A stretch of DNA of 64,000 nucleotides from Parapristionchus giblindavisi (lineage: Eukaryota > Nematoda > Chromadorea > Rhabditida > Diplogasteridae): contig CALSFV010000017.1 of the NCBI GenBank assembly GCA_943737045.1, positions 1,116,001 to 1,180,000 on the forward strand. The letters run 5' to 3'. A model generated the notes under the pieces. It was not told the DNA's origin and did not search any database. It worked only from the letters and a program-made list of their open reading frames with translations. Positions 36,001-48,800 of the stretch are shown here, one piece after another; positions within the stretch are counted from its first letter, which is position 1; each line of letters begins with the position of its first letter. The position numbers were made by a program, and so were the translations under genes.

Positions 36001-39000
36001 ATATCCAGATATATCGAGACTTGGCAAAGGCATATTTGTGAGATGCATGGAAAAGAGGGGATTTGATCTGGTGGTAGATAAGAGATGTCATCTTGAGCAC
36101 GCACATACGTTTTGAAAGTTGAGAATAAAATGAAAAAAATTGTTTTTAAAATTTTTTCGATCGAAAGTACAAGTCCGAAGCTGATAAAAATGAGCAAAAG
36201 TAAAATGTCCATAGGTGTACTCGAACTAACCACATCCCGATCTAGAAGAGCACATACTACCACTACACCACGCCGACATGTTGTCAATGTTCTTTCAGGA
36301 GTGCCTTGTTTCACACACTTCTTTTCGCCTACACAGTGCCTTTTTTCTTCAAAAAATGAAGAATTTTTTCACAAACTTCAATTAATTTTATAAAATCTGA
36401 AAGTGCATGGCTGCAGCTAATTTTTTGGTTCCGTCCATATATTACCTATACCTATCGAGGAAAAATAGTCTCGTTCAAAAGTCTAAAAGATATTTCTCAT
36501 ACTTCCCTTGTTAGTTATCCAAGGAGTGGATACAAATGGTATATACCTCTTTTGATTTTCATTCGCCATTCGGTCAGAATCTCAAAATTTTAGGGGTGTC
36601 TTATCATTATGTCGCGCACTGTATTCTCTCGATAACATATTTGATCTTTGATCTTTGCCTGCAGTGTTTTGTCGTACTGCAGGTAAACTCGGTCCAAAAT
36701 GATCCTAGCTACAATTCAATTTTCGAATTTCCGGGTGCTTTTTTAAAGCTTGTAAACTTGCCGATTTCGAGTTTCTACTCTTTATTAAAGCGCCATGAAT
36801 TCTCTACTCGATAATATGAATGCAAATCTCACCTAAGTAATCAATAATGGCTGATGTATTCTTAGGAACACGTTGATCATGTTCGTGTCACAGCAGAGGC
36901 TGCCGTTCACAAGTTTGTCGCCAATTGGGATCTCGAACGAAAGCTCAACTTTACGATGCCTACGAGAAAGGAGGTTAGTGATGGTCATGGGTAATGTGCC
37001 TTGCTGCTAATTTTGACCTTTGTTTTGGCCGATGAAAGGGTGAATGATGATGAAACTCACCTCTAGATTGTCTAATTGCAATCTAATTTTTGGACATATT
37101 GCTAAAAAGTAACGTTGATCCCTGTCCTAGCAGTGATCTCGAATTCGTGTGCCTTGAATAATCTTTTATCGCTGATGTAGATTGGTGTTCATATTGAAAA
37201 GCACTTGAGATCATTGCTTAAGAGTTCATTCTTGATGATGAGCATGAAACGACGATCAGCCGGGTCTTGTCACTGTTTCTCATCGTCTTCACTTATTCAG
37301 GAGAAGGCAACCGCTCAGCAGCCCGTCATTCTGCGTAAACGACGTCAACGGATCAAGGGAGAGGTACGGTTGATTATCGATTGGAACAATGTACAGTAGT
37401 ACTACAGATTATTGATTTGTCTGATATTGTTTGGTGGAGAGACTATTTGATGAGCTTTTCGTTTTTATCAATGAACAAATTTTATCAAGGGTAATTATTA
37501 ATTGATTATTGACTAATTTATCAATAATCAATAATTGATCAATGGTGAATTATTGATTGCGCAATACATATACAAAAATATTGAATGATAATTCAGGTTA
37601 ACTGGAAGCTCTTCTCGTACCAATTCGCTCGTGATCACGCAAAGGCTGATCTGATATGGAATGAGAAGACGAGAGAGGAGTTCAGGTGAGAGAGTACCAG
37701 ACAGTCAGAGAGAATGATTAGAGAGTGGTTGAGTATGAGAGAGTTTGGCTGCTACGTTTAATGATTCATAAGATAAGTGTTTTACGGCATTGTTTTACCC
37801 AAAATTCACTCAAAAATGAAAATAATTTTGCCACAATTTACTCAAAAAAATTTGCATTACACCCACTCGGTTTTAATTTCCAGCGAAAATTCGCCCACAT
37901 ATGATTCATAAGTTCATGAGCATTTCACAAATTTCATTACAAAAAAACTGTTCTTGTTTGTGAAGAGAATATTGCATGTTTCAGTAAAAAAGAATCAATA
38001 AATGTAATGAATCAATCAATAAATGAAATTAATCAATCAATGCATGAGAAGAATCAATCGATAATTGCAGACACTCGATTCTGTCTGAAGTGCGCGCACT
38101 GGAGAGCGAGAAGGAGCAGATGATGTCGAAGACGCCCATCTCGTGGAACCACACCGAGTTCCAGGTAGGGTCCATTGGTCTTCAGTTGCTGCGTTTATCG
38201 ATTGACTGAAACGTGAATATAGCTGATGCGAGTTTCATTTTTAATTTGTTTGATGATTCGAATTTGCTCCCTACTATTATCTTTCTGATAACATTTCGAT
38301 TTATTTGTACGGTGTGAAACTAGGAAATGATGGGTGTATATATTTATCCGGTTTTAGGCTTAAAATTGGTTTCCCTCGTTTCTTCTGTCTTTACTAATAT
38401 AATATGAGACATGAATGCGACGGGTGTCTCCACTTGACCATCGAAGATTCGCTTTCATTGTAACAGTGATGGTCTATCAATATCCCAGGCCAAATGCGTG
38501 TACCTAGATTTTGGGTCAAAACGCGTGTGGGTAACCCGAATTTGAGATAAAACCCCAAAATCGTGAAAATTTCAAGAAAATCTCAATTTATCGTCCAATT
38601 TTGCGAGTGGGTAACCATGAAAGGCAAATTTTTGCGGGTGGGTCTATCCCATGGGATAGCCCATGTCTGCATTGTAATCATACATTTTCGGTACCCTCGC
38701 CGTTTTTTTATATAGTGGGTCAATTCTCGAAATAGGGTGGGTTGATTCACAAAATTTGTTATTTTCGCTTAAAAAAATCATTTTTAGCTTCTTTTTCATC
38801 AAGTGGCCTAAAATGGTCCTTATATAGTGAATCAATCCTCGCATTGCGAGGGTATGAAAATGTACGATTGTAATTGTATGGCTTTAGAACCGTTTGTCGC
38901 TTTCTTTGTCTACGAGAGAGTGTTGCCAGAGCGAAGAGTAAAATTAGCTTGTAGGTCTTTACATAGGTCGAAAAGTATGTTACAAAGTACCAAGCCTGAC

Positions 39001-42000
39001 CGCATTTTGAGCCTGCATTTCCCAAAAAATCGAAAAACCTGACCGCATTTGGAGACAAAATTTCACAAAAATCGAAAAACCTGACCGCATTTTGAGCCAA
39101 GTTTGCCTAAAATTGAAAAACCTGACCGCATTTTAAAATCCGATAACCTAGCTATTCGACCTATGGGTCTTTAATGCATCATACATCATAAAAATGTTTC
39201 TACAGCCAAGGGACGAGTGAAAATTAAATAAATGGCAAAACTGAAAAGAAAGCTTAATCTGTAAATATCAATCACTCAATCTTTGGCATTGTCAGGTTCG
39301 GGTGAAAATTATATGATCTAAAAATTAAATGAATTGTACGTTGAATTCAAATCTATATTTTATTTAGTTTATTTTCAACTTGTAAATTATAATGACTATA
39401 TTCTCTCTCATTGTCAGGTTGACTACCCCTCATTGGAGAGTGAGATCAAGATTGGCGACTACTATCTACGTCTACTACTGCAGGAAGGAGAGGATGAAGC
39501 CACGCCCATTCATGATGCGTTAGTACACATTTATATTTTATTATTTAAATATGCAAACTGTTAATATTCGTCTAAGATTGGATCGTGTTGATTTTATGTT
39601 TCACTAGGTTGAGATAATTAGTAAATGCTGCTGTTGCGCGATTCAAGCTGTAGTTCTCACAATGAGATCTCATAACATATTTTCTTCATCGATACTTCTC
39701 CATTTAATTATTTATTTATTTCATCAAATATAAATGTTTATAATCACATTAGTAACACAGGGAAGAGGGAATGGATTTCCGTCGCTTATACGCGGTTTCG
39801 GATTGGGCTCGGTGGCAGTTTTCTAAGGAAGGGGTTCAGGGACGAATTAGAGAAACTTTAATGATGTTGTTCAGAGTGGGTTACGGTAGGCAGTTGTGCA
39901 ACATATTTTATATGCGACCCTTAGTCTAATTCTGTCGTGATATTTTGATCTTTGATCTTTCTTTTTCCAGTGTGAACTTCTTCTCGGCAGTCTACCATCG
40001 GTTCTTGCTACCGTCTCGAGTGGATCTTCGATGCGTGTGTCTGTCAGCTATGGCCATTGCATACGAACGGTATGATGGAGAGAGGGTTACTGTAGTCAGA
40101 GTGGGTTACGGTAGAGATATTGTTGGGAACCGTAACCGTTCGTTAGCTGGTGCTAGGCGTTGTCTGAGAAGAGATTGATCTGTTAGCGAAATAGTATTGA
40201 TTGATTTATAATTGATTACAGTAGCCACATCACGATCGGATCGTTTCCGGACGCCAAACATTTTGTCGAGCTGCTGCGGAAGAGTACGATACCTGCGGAA
40301 CGTGATCGATTGGTAGGATGGATGATTTTATACACTTTTATTTTAAATATGTGGGAACTAACTCAGAAGTGCTTTATTGTTTCTTTTCTTATGGGTTTGC
40401 TGAAACCTGAAAGTGAGGGGTGAGGAGACTAGTCTCTTTGTCGTGTAATTCGTTCTTGACAATTGGTGTTTTGTAGACCAAACCACTAAGGTTAAGCTGC
40501 ATTTACATATGAGCAAGATCAGTTCCTCCCTGGGCAGTCCCATCTATTCCCCTTTGGTCTTGAAAGCCGTGATACATGCCTATGTTGAAGTGACTGATTG
40601 GCCCTTTTACTGAACAAGTTTAAATGTTTTCATATTGTAGATCTGTAGTATGTGAGTGATTATGAATGAGATGGTTTCAAAGATCAATCTATCCATGACT
40701 TTAAACGGCATGATTCACATACTGACGCTTGGTATATTCGCAGGTGCTCTTACTGTCAAAGCTCGCCCTCAACAAGGAGAACGCCCGAGAGCTCGTCAAT
40801 GCGGATCTGGCTCCCCAGCTCGTCGACTTGGCGGTGCTTGCCCATCTTCACGTCCAGAGGGCCAAGATCCAGGTACTTACTTACAGCACCTGGAGCTAGA
40901 GCGAGAGCTCCATTGCGTCATTTAAGACTTGATAGCGCAATGAACAGTAGTTGCCTTTTTCGGATTCAGTTTTGCATCCAGAAACCTTTGACAGAAAAAA
41001 ATTCGCTGATCTTTGATCTTTCTCTTGTAGAATCAATCGAACGTAATCGAAGCATCGGCAGAACAGATGGCGGAGGGTGGCGCCCTCGAGTGGTACTACA
41101 ACGATAAGGACTCCCAGAGACAGGGACCGTTCTCGTTTGATAAGGTACTGTAGGATTTGTTGGGTTACGGTAGGATTGTGTGGGGTACGGTATTGTGGCA
41201 TAAAGTTCTTGTCGTAGGCAAGTGATTTCTGTATTTCGAGCAACACAATTCTTTCGAATGCCTTGTTCAAAAGATAAAATCAATGTTTTACACATTCTCT
41301 CGCCTCTTTAGTATGTTTGGAGAAAGAGTATAAAGGACTTTAGATATACTTGCGAGACTTGTGGATTTCATGTTTCTGACTCCTTCTATTTGACATTGAT
41401 ATAATGCGCGATATTATACACGAATATTTCTTCGAAAAGTACGCTACAAACAACGAAGCGTGGCTGTATTGTGGGATTTTAAAACCCCTTTCCGCATTTT
41501 TGAAAAGTATTTGACCTATGGTCTGATTGACGTCCATACAATGATGTTCCCTTCCAGATGAAGGAATTGTACGCGGAGAAGGTGATCTTCGAGCGTACAG
41601 CCATCTGGGCGAGTGGAATGACCCAGTGGCAGTCACTCTCCGCTGTCCCACAATTCCGATGGACCGTATGCTGTCAGCAGGTAAGAGCGTGGTAGAGGCC
41701 ACTCGTGTATTTCGAGACCTAACAAGGGAACCTTTCGGTCTCGTTTTCATCACATGAAATGGCAATAGCATGACTGAAAGAAGTGTTCGATGCTGATTAG
41801 GAATCTGTTTTAAAACGTCGCCCAATCGGGCTGAGCTTCGAGAAAATCGATGTTGAAATTTAGGGGGTCGATTTGAAAATTCGCGAGGTCTCCTACACAA
41901 CAAATCCCGATGGGTTCGCTAACTCATCTATCAAACACGAAACCAACTGGCCGTGTAGTGTAGTGGATAAGGTGTCTGTATTGACTTTTGGCTGTCAGGG

Positions 42001-45000
42001 GTTCGATCCCCTTGCAGCAGTTTTCTTTTGCTGATTTTGTAGTTGTCAAGATCAACCGTTCAAGCTTGTTTGTCAGTGTACATCACTATGTATTGAGTTT
42101 CTCTTTGATGCTGGCTTGCGCTCTCTTCTATGCCATTAAAAGGCCTTTGCGCTTCAACCTATATCATGACGATCACACCTTCAATCGTCGTTGTCTTTCT
42201 CGCAGAATTCTGCCCTCCATCGTTGGATCCTTCTGACCACAATCGAAAGGATAGAAAGCTCGCTCAAGTCATCATCTCCAACCTTCGAGCTAATGATTCA
42301 TAGAGATAGATAATAGATAAGATATAGAGTAACCGATAAAGTGTGTTCTATTTACTGATTTCTTTTAAGAAAAAATATCACAGTAAAACATTTTAATCTT
42401 TCGGCAAGAACAAAATCAGCAAAAGAAAAATGCTGCAAGGGGGATCGAACTCCAGACAGCCAAAAGTCAATGCAGCCACCTTATCCACTACACTACACAG
42501 CCAGTTGGTTTCGAGTTTGATAGATGTGTTAGCGAACCCATCGGGATTTGTTGTGTAGGAGACCTCGCAAATTTTCAAATCACCCCCCCAAATTTCAACA
42601 TCGATTTTCTCGAAGCTCAGCCCGATTGGGCGACGTTTTAAAACAGATTCCTAATCAGCATCGAACACTTCTTTCAGTCATGCTATTGCCATTTCATGTG
42701 ATGAAAACGAGACCGAAAGGTTCCCTTGTAAGGTGTACTTATCAGACTTGAAAGTCTACTTCAAGTTAGACGTAAGTCTACTTCAAGTGATGTATATATA
42801 CTGTAATGCATTTCTTCAAATGCTCTTTCACTTGAAGTAGACTTAAGGCAAACTTCAAGTCAATGACTTATTTTAAGTAGGCTTCATGTTTTGAAATACC
42901 AGAGGCCAAACGAGTTTGGCCAGGTGCATAAGTGGGCGGAGTGTGACAGCTTTGCATTCAACTAGACGACATTGTTTGTAGGCTCCTCCTGTTGCGGGGA
43001 CGGGTGAACAGTGTGGTGCAGTGCCGCTCTACAATCTGACCCAACTGGCTACCGTATGTCTGGATATTCTCACACAAATGGCTTCGTTCTTCCCCTCGAG
43101 GTAGGAGACACTATTGATTTATGCCCATTTCTGAAATTGTCGGTATAATTTATCACCGAATTACATACATTGGACAACAAGTAAACCTGTGGAATTGGTG
43201 TTCCGAGATCTTCATATACTTGATGAATTTTGATTTTTTTAAATTCGATTTTGTGCTCTTTTTCAGGGATATCAACGGTTGTGTCGTGCGGCCGATGCCC
43301 AAGATCAAGAAGGTATGCTTGTCGAATGTCTGATCCCTCTGACGACCCACCGTACTCTTACCGTGTCGTTGTAATATCTGTCCTTGCAGGTGCTCACCGA
43401 GCCTGCGCTGCTCTACCAGATTGTTCAGCTGCTGCTGACGTACGATCCACAGATTGTCCATCGAGTAGCCACTCTACTGTACATGATCATGCAGGTACGG
43501 TAATAGAAGATTACTGTAGAAGTTGAATCCCCCCTTTGAGATAATGTATCCATTCAGTTTAATATACTGGTCAAACTTCTCTTTTAGGAACCATGACCAT
43601 TGATTGTATATTAATTGTATTTAGGCTCCACCCCTTCTCAGATTATTGATTGGTTGGGTATTGATTGATTATTCAGGACAATCCATTCCTGCCTCGTCTG
43701 TACCTCTCTGGCGTCTTCTTCTTCATTCTCATGTACAACGGCTCGAATGTGTTGCCTGTGGCTCGTTTCCTCCACTACACCCATCTCAAGCAGGCCTTCC
43801 GATCCGCCATTGTGAGTACGGTAGCGACGGCGCCGCGTCAGTCTGATGCGTTGCGGTTTTGGGATCTACTACAGTATAATCTATAATAACCTCTACTATA
43901 GCCACGATTGGGGACTCAATGCCAGTCGGTGCTCGCTCCACTGCTTCCCGAAGCCGCCACGTACTACCTCGAGGAGTATGGCCCCGAGAAGTATGCTGAG
44001 GTACGGTAGCTCATGTACACTATAATGGTTATTGATTGTCTAAAATCGCCACTTCCATAGAGACGATGAGAAGTAAATCGATCGAAACACAAATTTGGCT
44101 GTCTTAGCGAATCGTGTCTGGAATGTTTTGTCAGAGCTCTTTTGTGTGAACGTCGAAAAATGTGACGTCACAACATCTTTGGCAAACGGCGAACGCGTAT
44201 GACGTCACATTAGTCGAGACATACGGTCTCTGGATTCTAAACCCGAGTCCGATCAGAGAATCATGAACCAAATGTAACAATTGTGATTATAGGTGTTCCT
44301 GGGTGAATTCGACAATCCGGAGATCATTTGGAATACTGAGATGAGACGTCATCTCATTGAGAGAATCGCCCTTCATGTGTCTGACTTTACCGGAAGACTC
44401 ACGAGTAATGTCAAGGTACGAACAGTTTATTCGGTTACGGTGCTATTTTTTTAAATTTTCGATGCCGTTTGTTATCGATTAGAGGTGTGGTTTATTAGTT
44501 GTGTTTTATGTATTTTATTTATCTTACTTTGAATAAATGTGACAACAAGTATTGCCAGTTTGGCTATATTCAAGTACCAATTGTAAACTGTTTAGCCATC
44601 GTAAAATTGTGATTCATACATTTCGAAATACGAATCAATCTCCAGCCTCCTTCATGATCTACCATTACAGGCACTCTACCAATACTGCCCCATTCCACTC
44701 ATCGATTATCCCGAATTGGATCATGAACTCTTCTGTCACGTCTACTATCTGCGTCATTTGTGCGATCGTCAGCGATTCCCTGATTGGCCGATCCGAGATC
44801 CGGTCAGTCATAGTAATCATAATGTTTTAGAGGTACACCCGATCTAATTTTAATCTCTCCGCGGGAGTAAAATTAGCTCGGGTGTACCCTTAGTAGGTTC
44901 ATACATTTTCGGTACCCTCGCCGTTTATTTTTATTTAGATCATGTTAACACATTGTGATTGCGCAATGTGTTAACATGATCTTTTTGTTAGTTTGAGCGC

Positions 45001-45860
45001 GTTGTACTGTGTAGTTTGATCTTTGATCTCTCATCAGATTCCCTTCCATTGTAGTTTGATCTTTGATCTCTCATCAGATTCCCTTCCTCCGTTCGTGTCT
45101 CGCCGCATGGCACGAAGAGATTGAGAAGAAACCACCAGCGATGAGTGTAGAGGACGCCGCACACGTACTCGGACTCAAAACTGATGATGAGTTAGTTGAT
45201 CTTTGATCTTTTAACCATAGTTGATCTTTGATCTTTGATCTTTTTAACCATGATTGTTTTTCGGTCTTTTTAACCATAATCTTTGATATATGATCTATTG
45301 TACCTCACTTTTGTCTTTCTACATCGGAAATGCATTCGTCCCAGTGGTTTCTAGTTTCGCCCTCTTTAGTTGTGCTCCTCCCCCCTCAGTAATAAGTTCT
45401 GATAAGCCATAATTTGTGCACACATACATTTACTTTCCAAACTCGTTGACTTCTCGTTTCTTGGTTATTACATCTATTGGATATTCCGATGCTGTTTTGA
45501 TCCGTGCCTCTAACTGTTTTCATATAGTCAATCGTATGTATTGCAGTGCATGGCGCGATCAATCGACCATCCGTCGTGCCTACTTCAAATTGGCCGCCAA
45601 GTACCATCCTGACAAGAATCCCGAGGGTCGCGAGATGTTCGAGAAGATCAATGCCGCCTATGAGGTATACGGTATTTGTCTGGGTACGGTAGCGGTGGAT
45701 TTTGTACGGTACCTATGTGTAATGTACGGCTAACGTTGGATATTTAGTATAAATTTTACTAGTAAAGATCAAAGATCAAAGTGTGAAAGGGCTTTGTACA
45801 AGAACATTTGTTCTATTGTGGCAATTAATGTGATAAATGGCAAGAGATTTAATAATAATG

Positions 45861-45897
<37 letters not shown>

Positions 45898-48800
45898 TAA
45901 TAAACGTTTGCAGTTGCTGTCATCTGGCGCTGGCGCCGGAGGAGCGCCGGATCCGAAGCGAATCGCTCTGTGTCTGCGAGCACAATCGATAATCTACTCG
46001 AGACACTCGGAAGGTACGGTAGTCGATTGTTATTATTGATCCTGAACATTGTCTAATCATTGGAATAGTCGTCATTCATACAAATGGAATCGAGGGCCTA
46101 TTACACGGCAGCGGGAAAGCCGACCGTATAACTGGGAGAGGGTGGCTAATTTTTTGGGTTGACTTACTGTGTTTAGTGCTTATGATTGCGGAATGGTAAA
46201 TAATACAAGTCGAAAATCTTATTAGTTCGTTCCGATGAACTTGGCAAAGTGCCAGAAGGTTTACTATTTGACTTACAAAAGCAATTCTACAGTAGAAAGT
46301 CAAGTGATTCAGGGATTCAAATTCTACAGTATAAAGTCAAGTGATTCAGGTATTTAAATTTTGCCTGATTTTCAAGTTTTTCCCTGATGTTGGTAATTTT
46401 TTCATTGATATCATGCACGTGATTTACCCTGAATTTCCTGATTTTCACTTAGACTTCATATTTTTGTAGTTACTTATTCGCCATTTTTTTACATGTGGGT
46501 CGGTGCAGCCGCTGCCGTGCTATTAGATATTTTGTAAATGAACCATTGTTGACTTGTGATAGAAACATGAAAAGGGCTGGTAGTGAAAGTGGACATGTAT
46601 GGATTTTCACTATCGCGCATTCTCCTTTTTTACTGATGTATCGGTAAATCAATCAATAGTGTGAACTATTTCAAGTGTTTATTTTTGTATTTAGATTTAA
46701 AAATATATACAATTATTTTTTGCAGAATTATCCGCGTACAAATACGCCGGATACGGTCAACTGATCAAGACGATCGATATGGAAGCAAAGGACTCCACTC
46801 TATTCCAGAAGGTTATTAATTTATTGTATTTAAATATTGAAAGAAGGAGGAATTTCCTGTAAACGGTCTATGCAAGTGTGTCTGAAATGTCAATGGTACA
46901 CCCCGAGCTTATTGTATTCTCCGCTCTGGCAGCATTCTCTCGTAGAAAATGAAAGACAGAGCGCATTGCCAGAGCGGAGAGTTTCAAATTAGCTCGGTGA
47001 GTGTCTTTAATGAACACTAATGTGGTATTCAAAAGTCACGAAAATAAAGTTACGGGGGAAATGTGTTAGAGTGCAAAAAACTAGGAGAGTATATTTGTTT
47101 TTCTTTCTTTTCCTTTTCTTTTTAAATAGAGTATTAATGATTGATTTCAGGGAGGCGGTGAGTTGTTGTCATCTGCGATCGAACTAGCCAATCACACTCT
47201 TATGAGTTCTGCACTCAATGCTGAACAACTGAGAAGAGATCAGGGATTGGAGGTAGGCTTTTGGTGAATTTATCGTTCCACTGTCCGAGATCATGCAGTA
47301 CTGTAGTGTCCTGTGATCATAACTGAGCGCTCTCATGAAAGACACTCTTGTTATCCTCGAGGAGGACCAAGGGGGGGGGGCGACTATGGTTTAGGAATTT
47401 GGTGCGAAATGAAGAAAAAATCTGAATGAAATGCTTATTTGGGCAGCTATTCTAATGCTCGATGTCGACTGATAAGTCAATGACAACAAGTGAAATTCAT
47501 GTTTCGGGCTGCTTATGACTTTCTCTTATTTTGATGATGACCGATGGACCTTGTAGCATCGTTATCTATTGCATATCGTATTCAGGCGCTGATGACGGCG
47601 TTTGATCGATGCGTTCCGATGGTTACCGCGGCGTCCACTCCCGACGAAATGCCCGTACAGGTATTTGATCTTTGATCTTTGTAATTTGATAATTTTATCT
47701 CTGTTGTGTAGTTTGATCTCTAGGCAACATGGCCTAGTAATCATAATCAAATTTATTTGTGTTTGACCTTTGTAGTGTAGTTTGATCTTTGATCTTTGAT
47801 CTTTCGTCATGCGACTATCATCCTCCCTACTACAGGTATGCGAGCACGTGTGCAACTGCTTCGGTACTGCAGCTCGCTTCGAGGGATGCAGGGCTCGCAT
47901 CGCCGAGATGCCTACGATATTCGGCAATCTGTGCAGACTGCTACAGTTCCCGGTAAGGTTACGGTATTGATACAGGATTACGGTAGCTTTACTGGATATA
48001 TTATATTGATACCGTATACAATAGAACTGCACTCTTTAATGAAACAAAATATTAGAGAGAAGTCGAAATGATTCGAATATTTTGATGAATATTATGAGAA
48101 TGGTAAAGGGAGCGTCGTAGGAAATTGGTGCTTTCATTGAATTGTCTAGAATATGGCCAAATCTTGATCACTGATATGATATATTGTCAATTGCAGCAAT
48201 TGAGTCGTCTTGGTTCTGCTGCTGCTGAGTGTGTGTGTTCTCTCGCTGTGTGCACTCTACTACAGACTCAGCTATTCCAGGTACTGTAATCAGCCACTAA
48301 ATGGGTTCCCTGAAGTCCTGTCAGTCTAAAAATTGACCTTTTTAAAGTGATTTTGAATCCGAGAAAAAGGTTAGGGTAGGTTACGGTAGTCAACCATTAT
48401 TGATCGATACTTTGCCGTATCCATAGTCAGGGTTTTCCACTTGGAACCCATTAAGCTCCTAATTATGTGTACGTAGGCGAAAAGTAATGCTAGTTAACTG
48501 AACTTCGTAGGCACGTGGGGTATTAGCACCTACAACTATCAGGTTTTGTCAGGATTTCGAAAATGAAGTGTTCATAGGTTTAAATCGTTGTTTGTTTCAG
48601 TCTGGTGTGCTGTGGCAGCTCATTCCGCAGCTGTTCCATTACGATTACACGTTGGATGAGGGAGGTGAGTTAGATGGTTACGGTTGTCTTGGATTACTGT
48701 AGCTTTGGCCATGATTATCGATTGAACATACCGTAATCTGTGCAGGTGTCTCGCACTCGGAGAGCACTAACAAGCAGACGATGGCTAACAAAGTGGCTAG

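Larger units (their letters stand above)
35298..36510. mobile_element. Harbinger-like foldback H1, inside T2
   Basis: Ends CAAGGGAAGT and ACTTCCCTTG, flanked by TTA at 35295-35297 and 36511-36513. The uninterrupted T1 sequence (CTACCTTAGTTATCC near 3530) is the empty site. Three-base TWA duplications are the hallmark of PIF/Harbinger elements. No transposase is present. Arms of about 300 bp each carry a tRNA-like module. Confidence 0.88.
33819..36621. mobile_element. Tc1-like palindromic element T2, carrying a nested Harbinger-like foldback
   Basis: Same ends as T1 (CAGTGCGCGACATAATG), flanked by TA at 33817-33818 and 36622-36623. The empty site CCCTATTC is present in the second rme-8 copy near 57590. 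Its right arm is interrupted at 35298-36510 by another foldback. The arms carry the same C-terminal Tc1 transposase remnant as T1. Confidence 0.92.
41723..42728. mobile_element. Harbinger-like foldback H2, rme-8 intron 32
   Basis: Ends CAAGGGAACC and GGTTCCCTTG, flanked by TAA at 41720-41722 and 42729-42731. Arms of about 320 bp pair, and each holds a tRNA-like module. Interior sequence differs from H1 and H3, but the end sequence, the TWA target and the internal design are shared. Confidence 0.88.

Noticed and set aside
41949..42020. Functional tRNA gene in H2
   Set aside because: T-arm and A/B boxes look good, but the acceptor stem does not pair and the anticodon loop has eight bases; listed as tRNA-like only.
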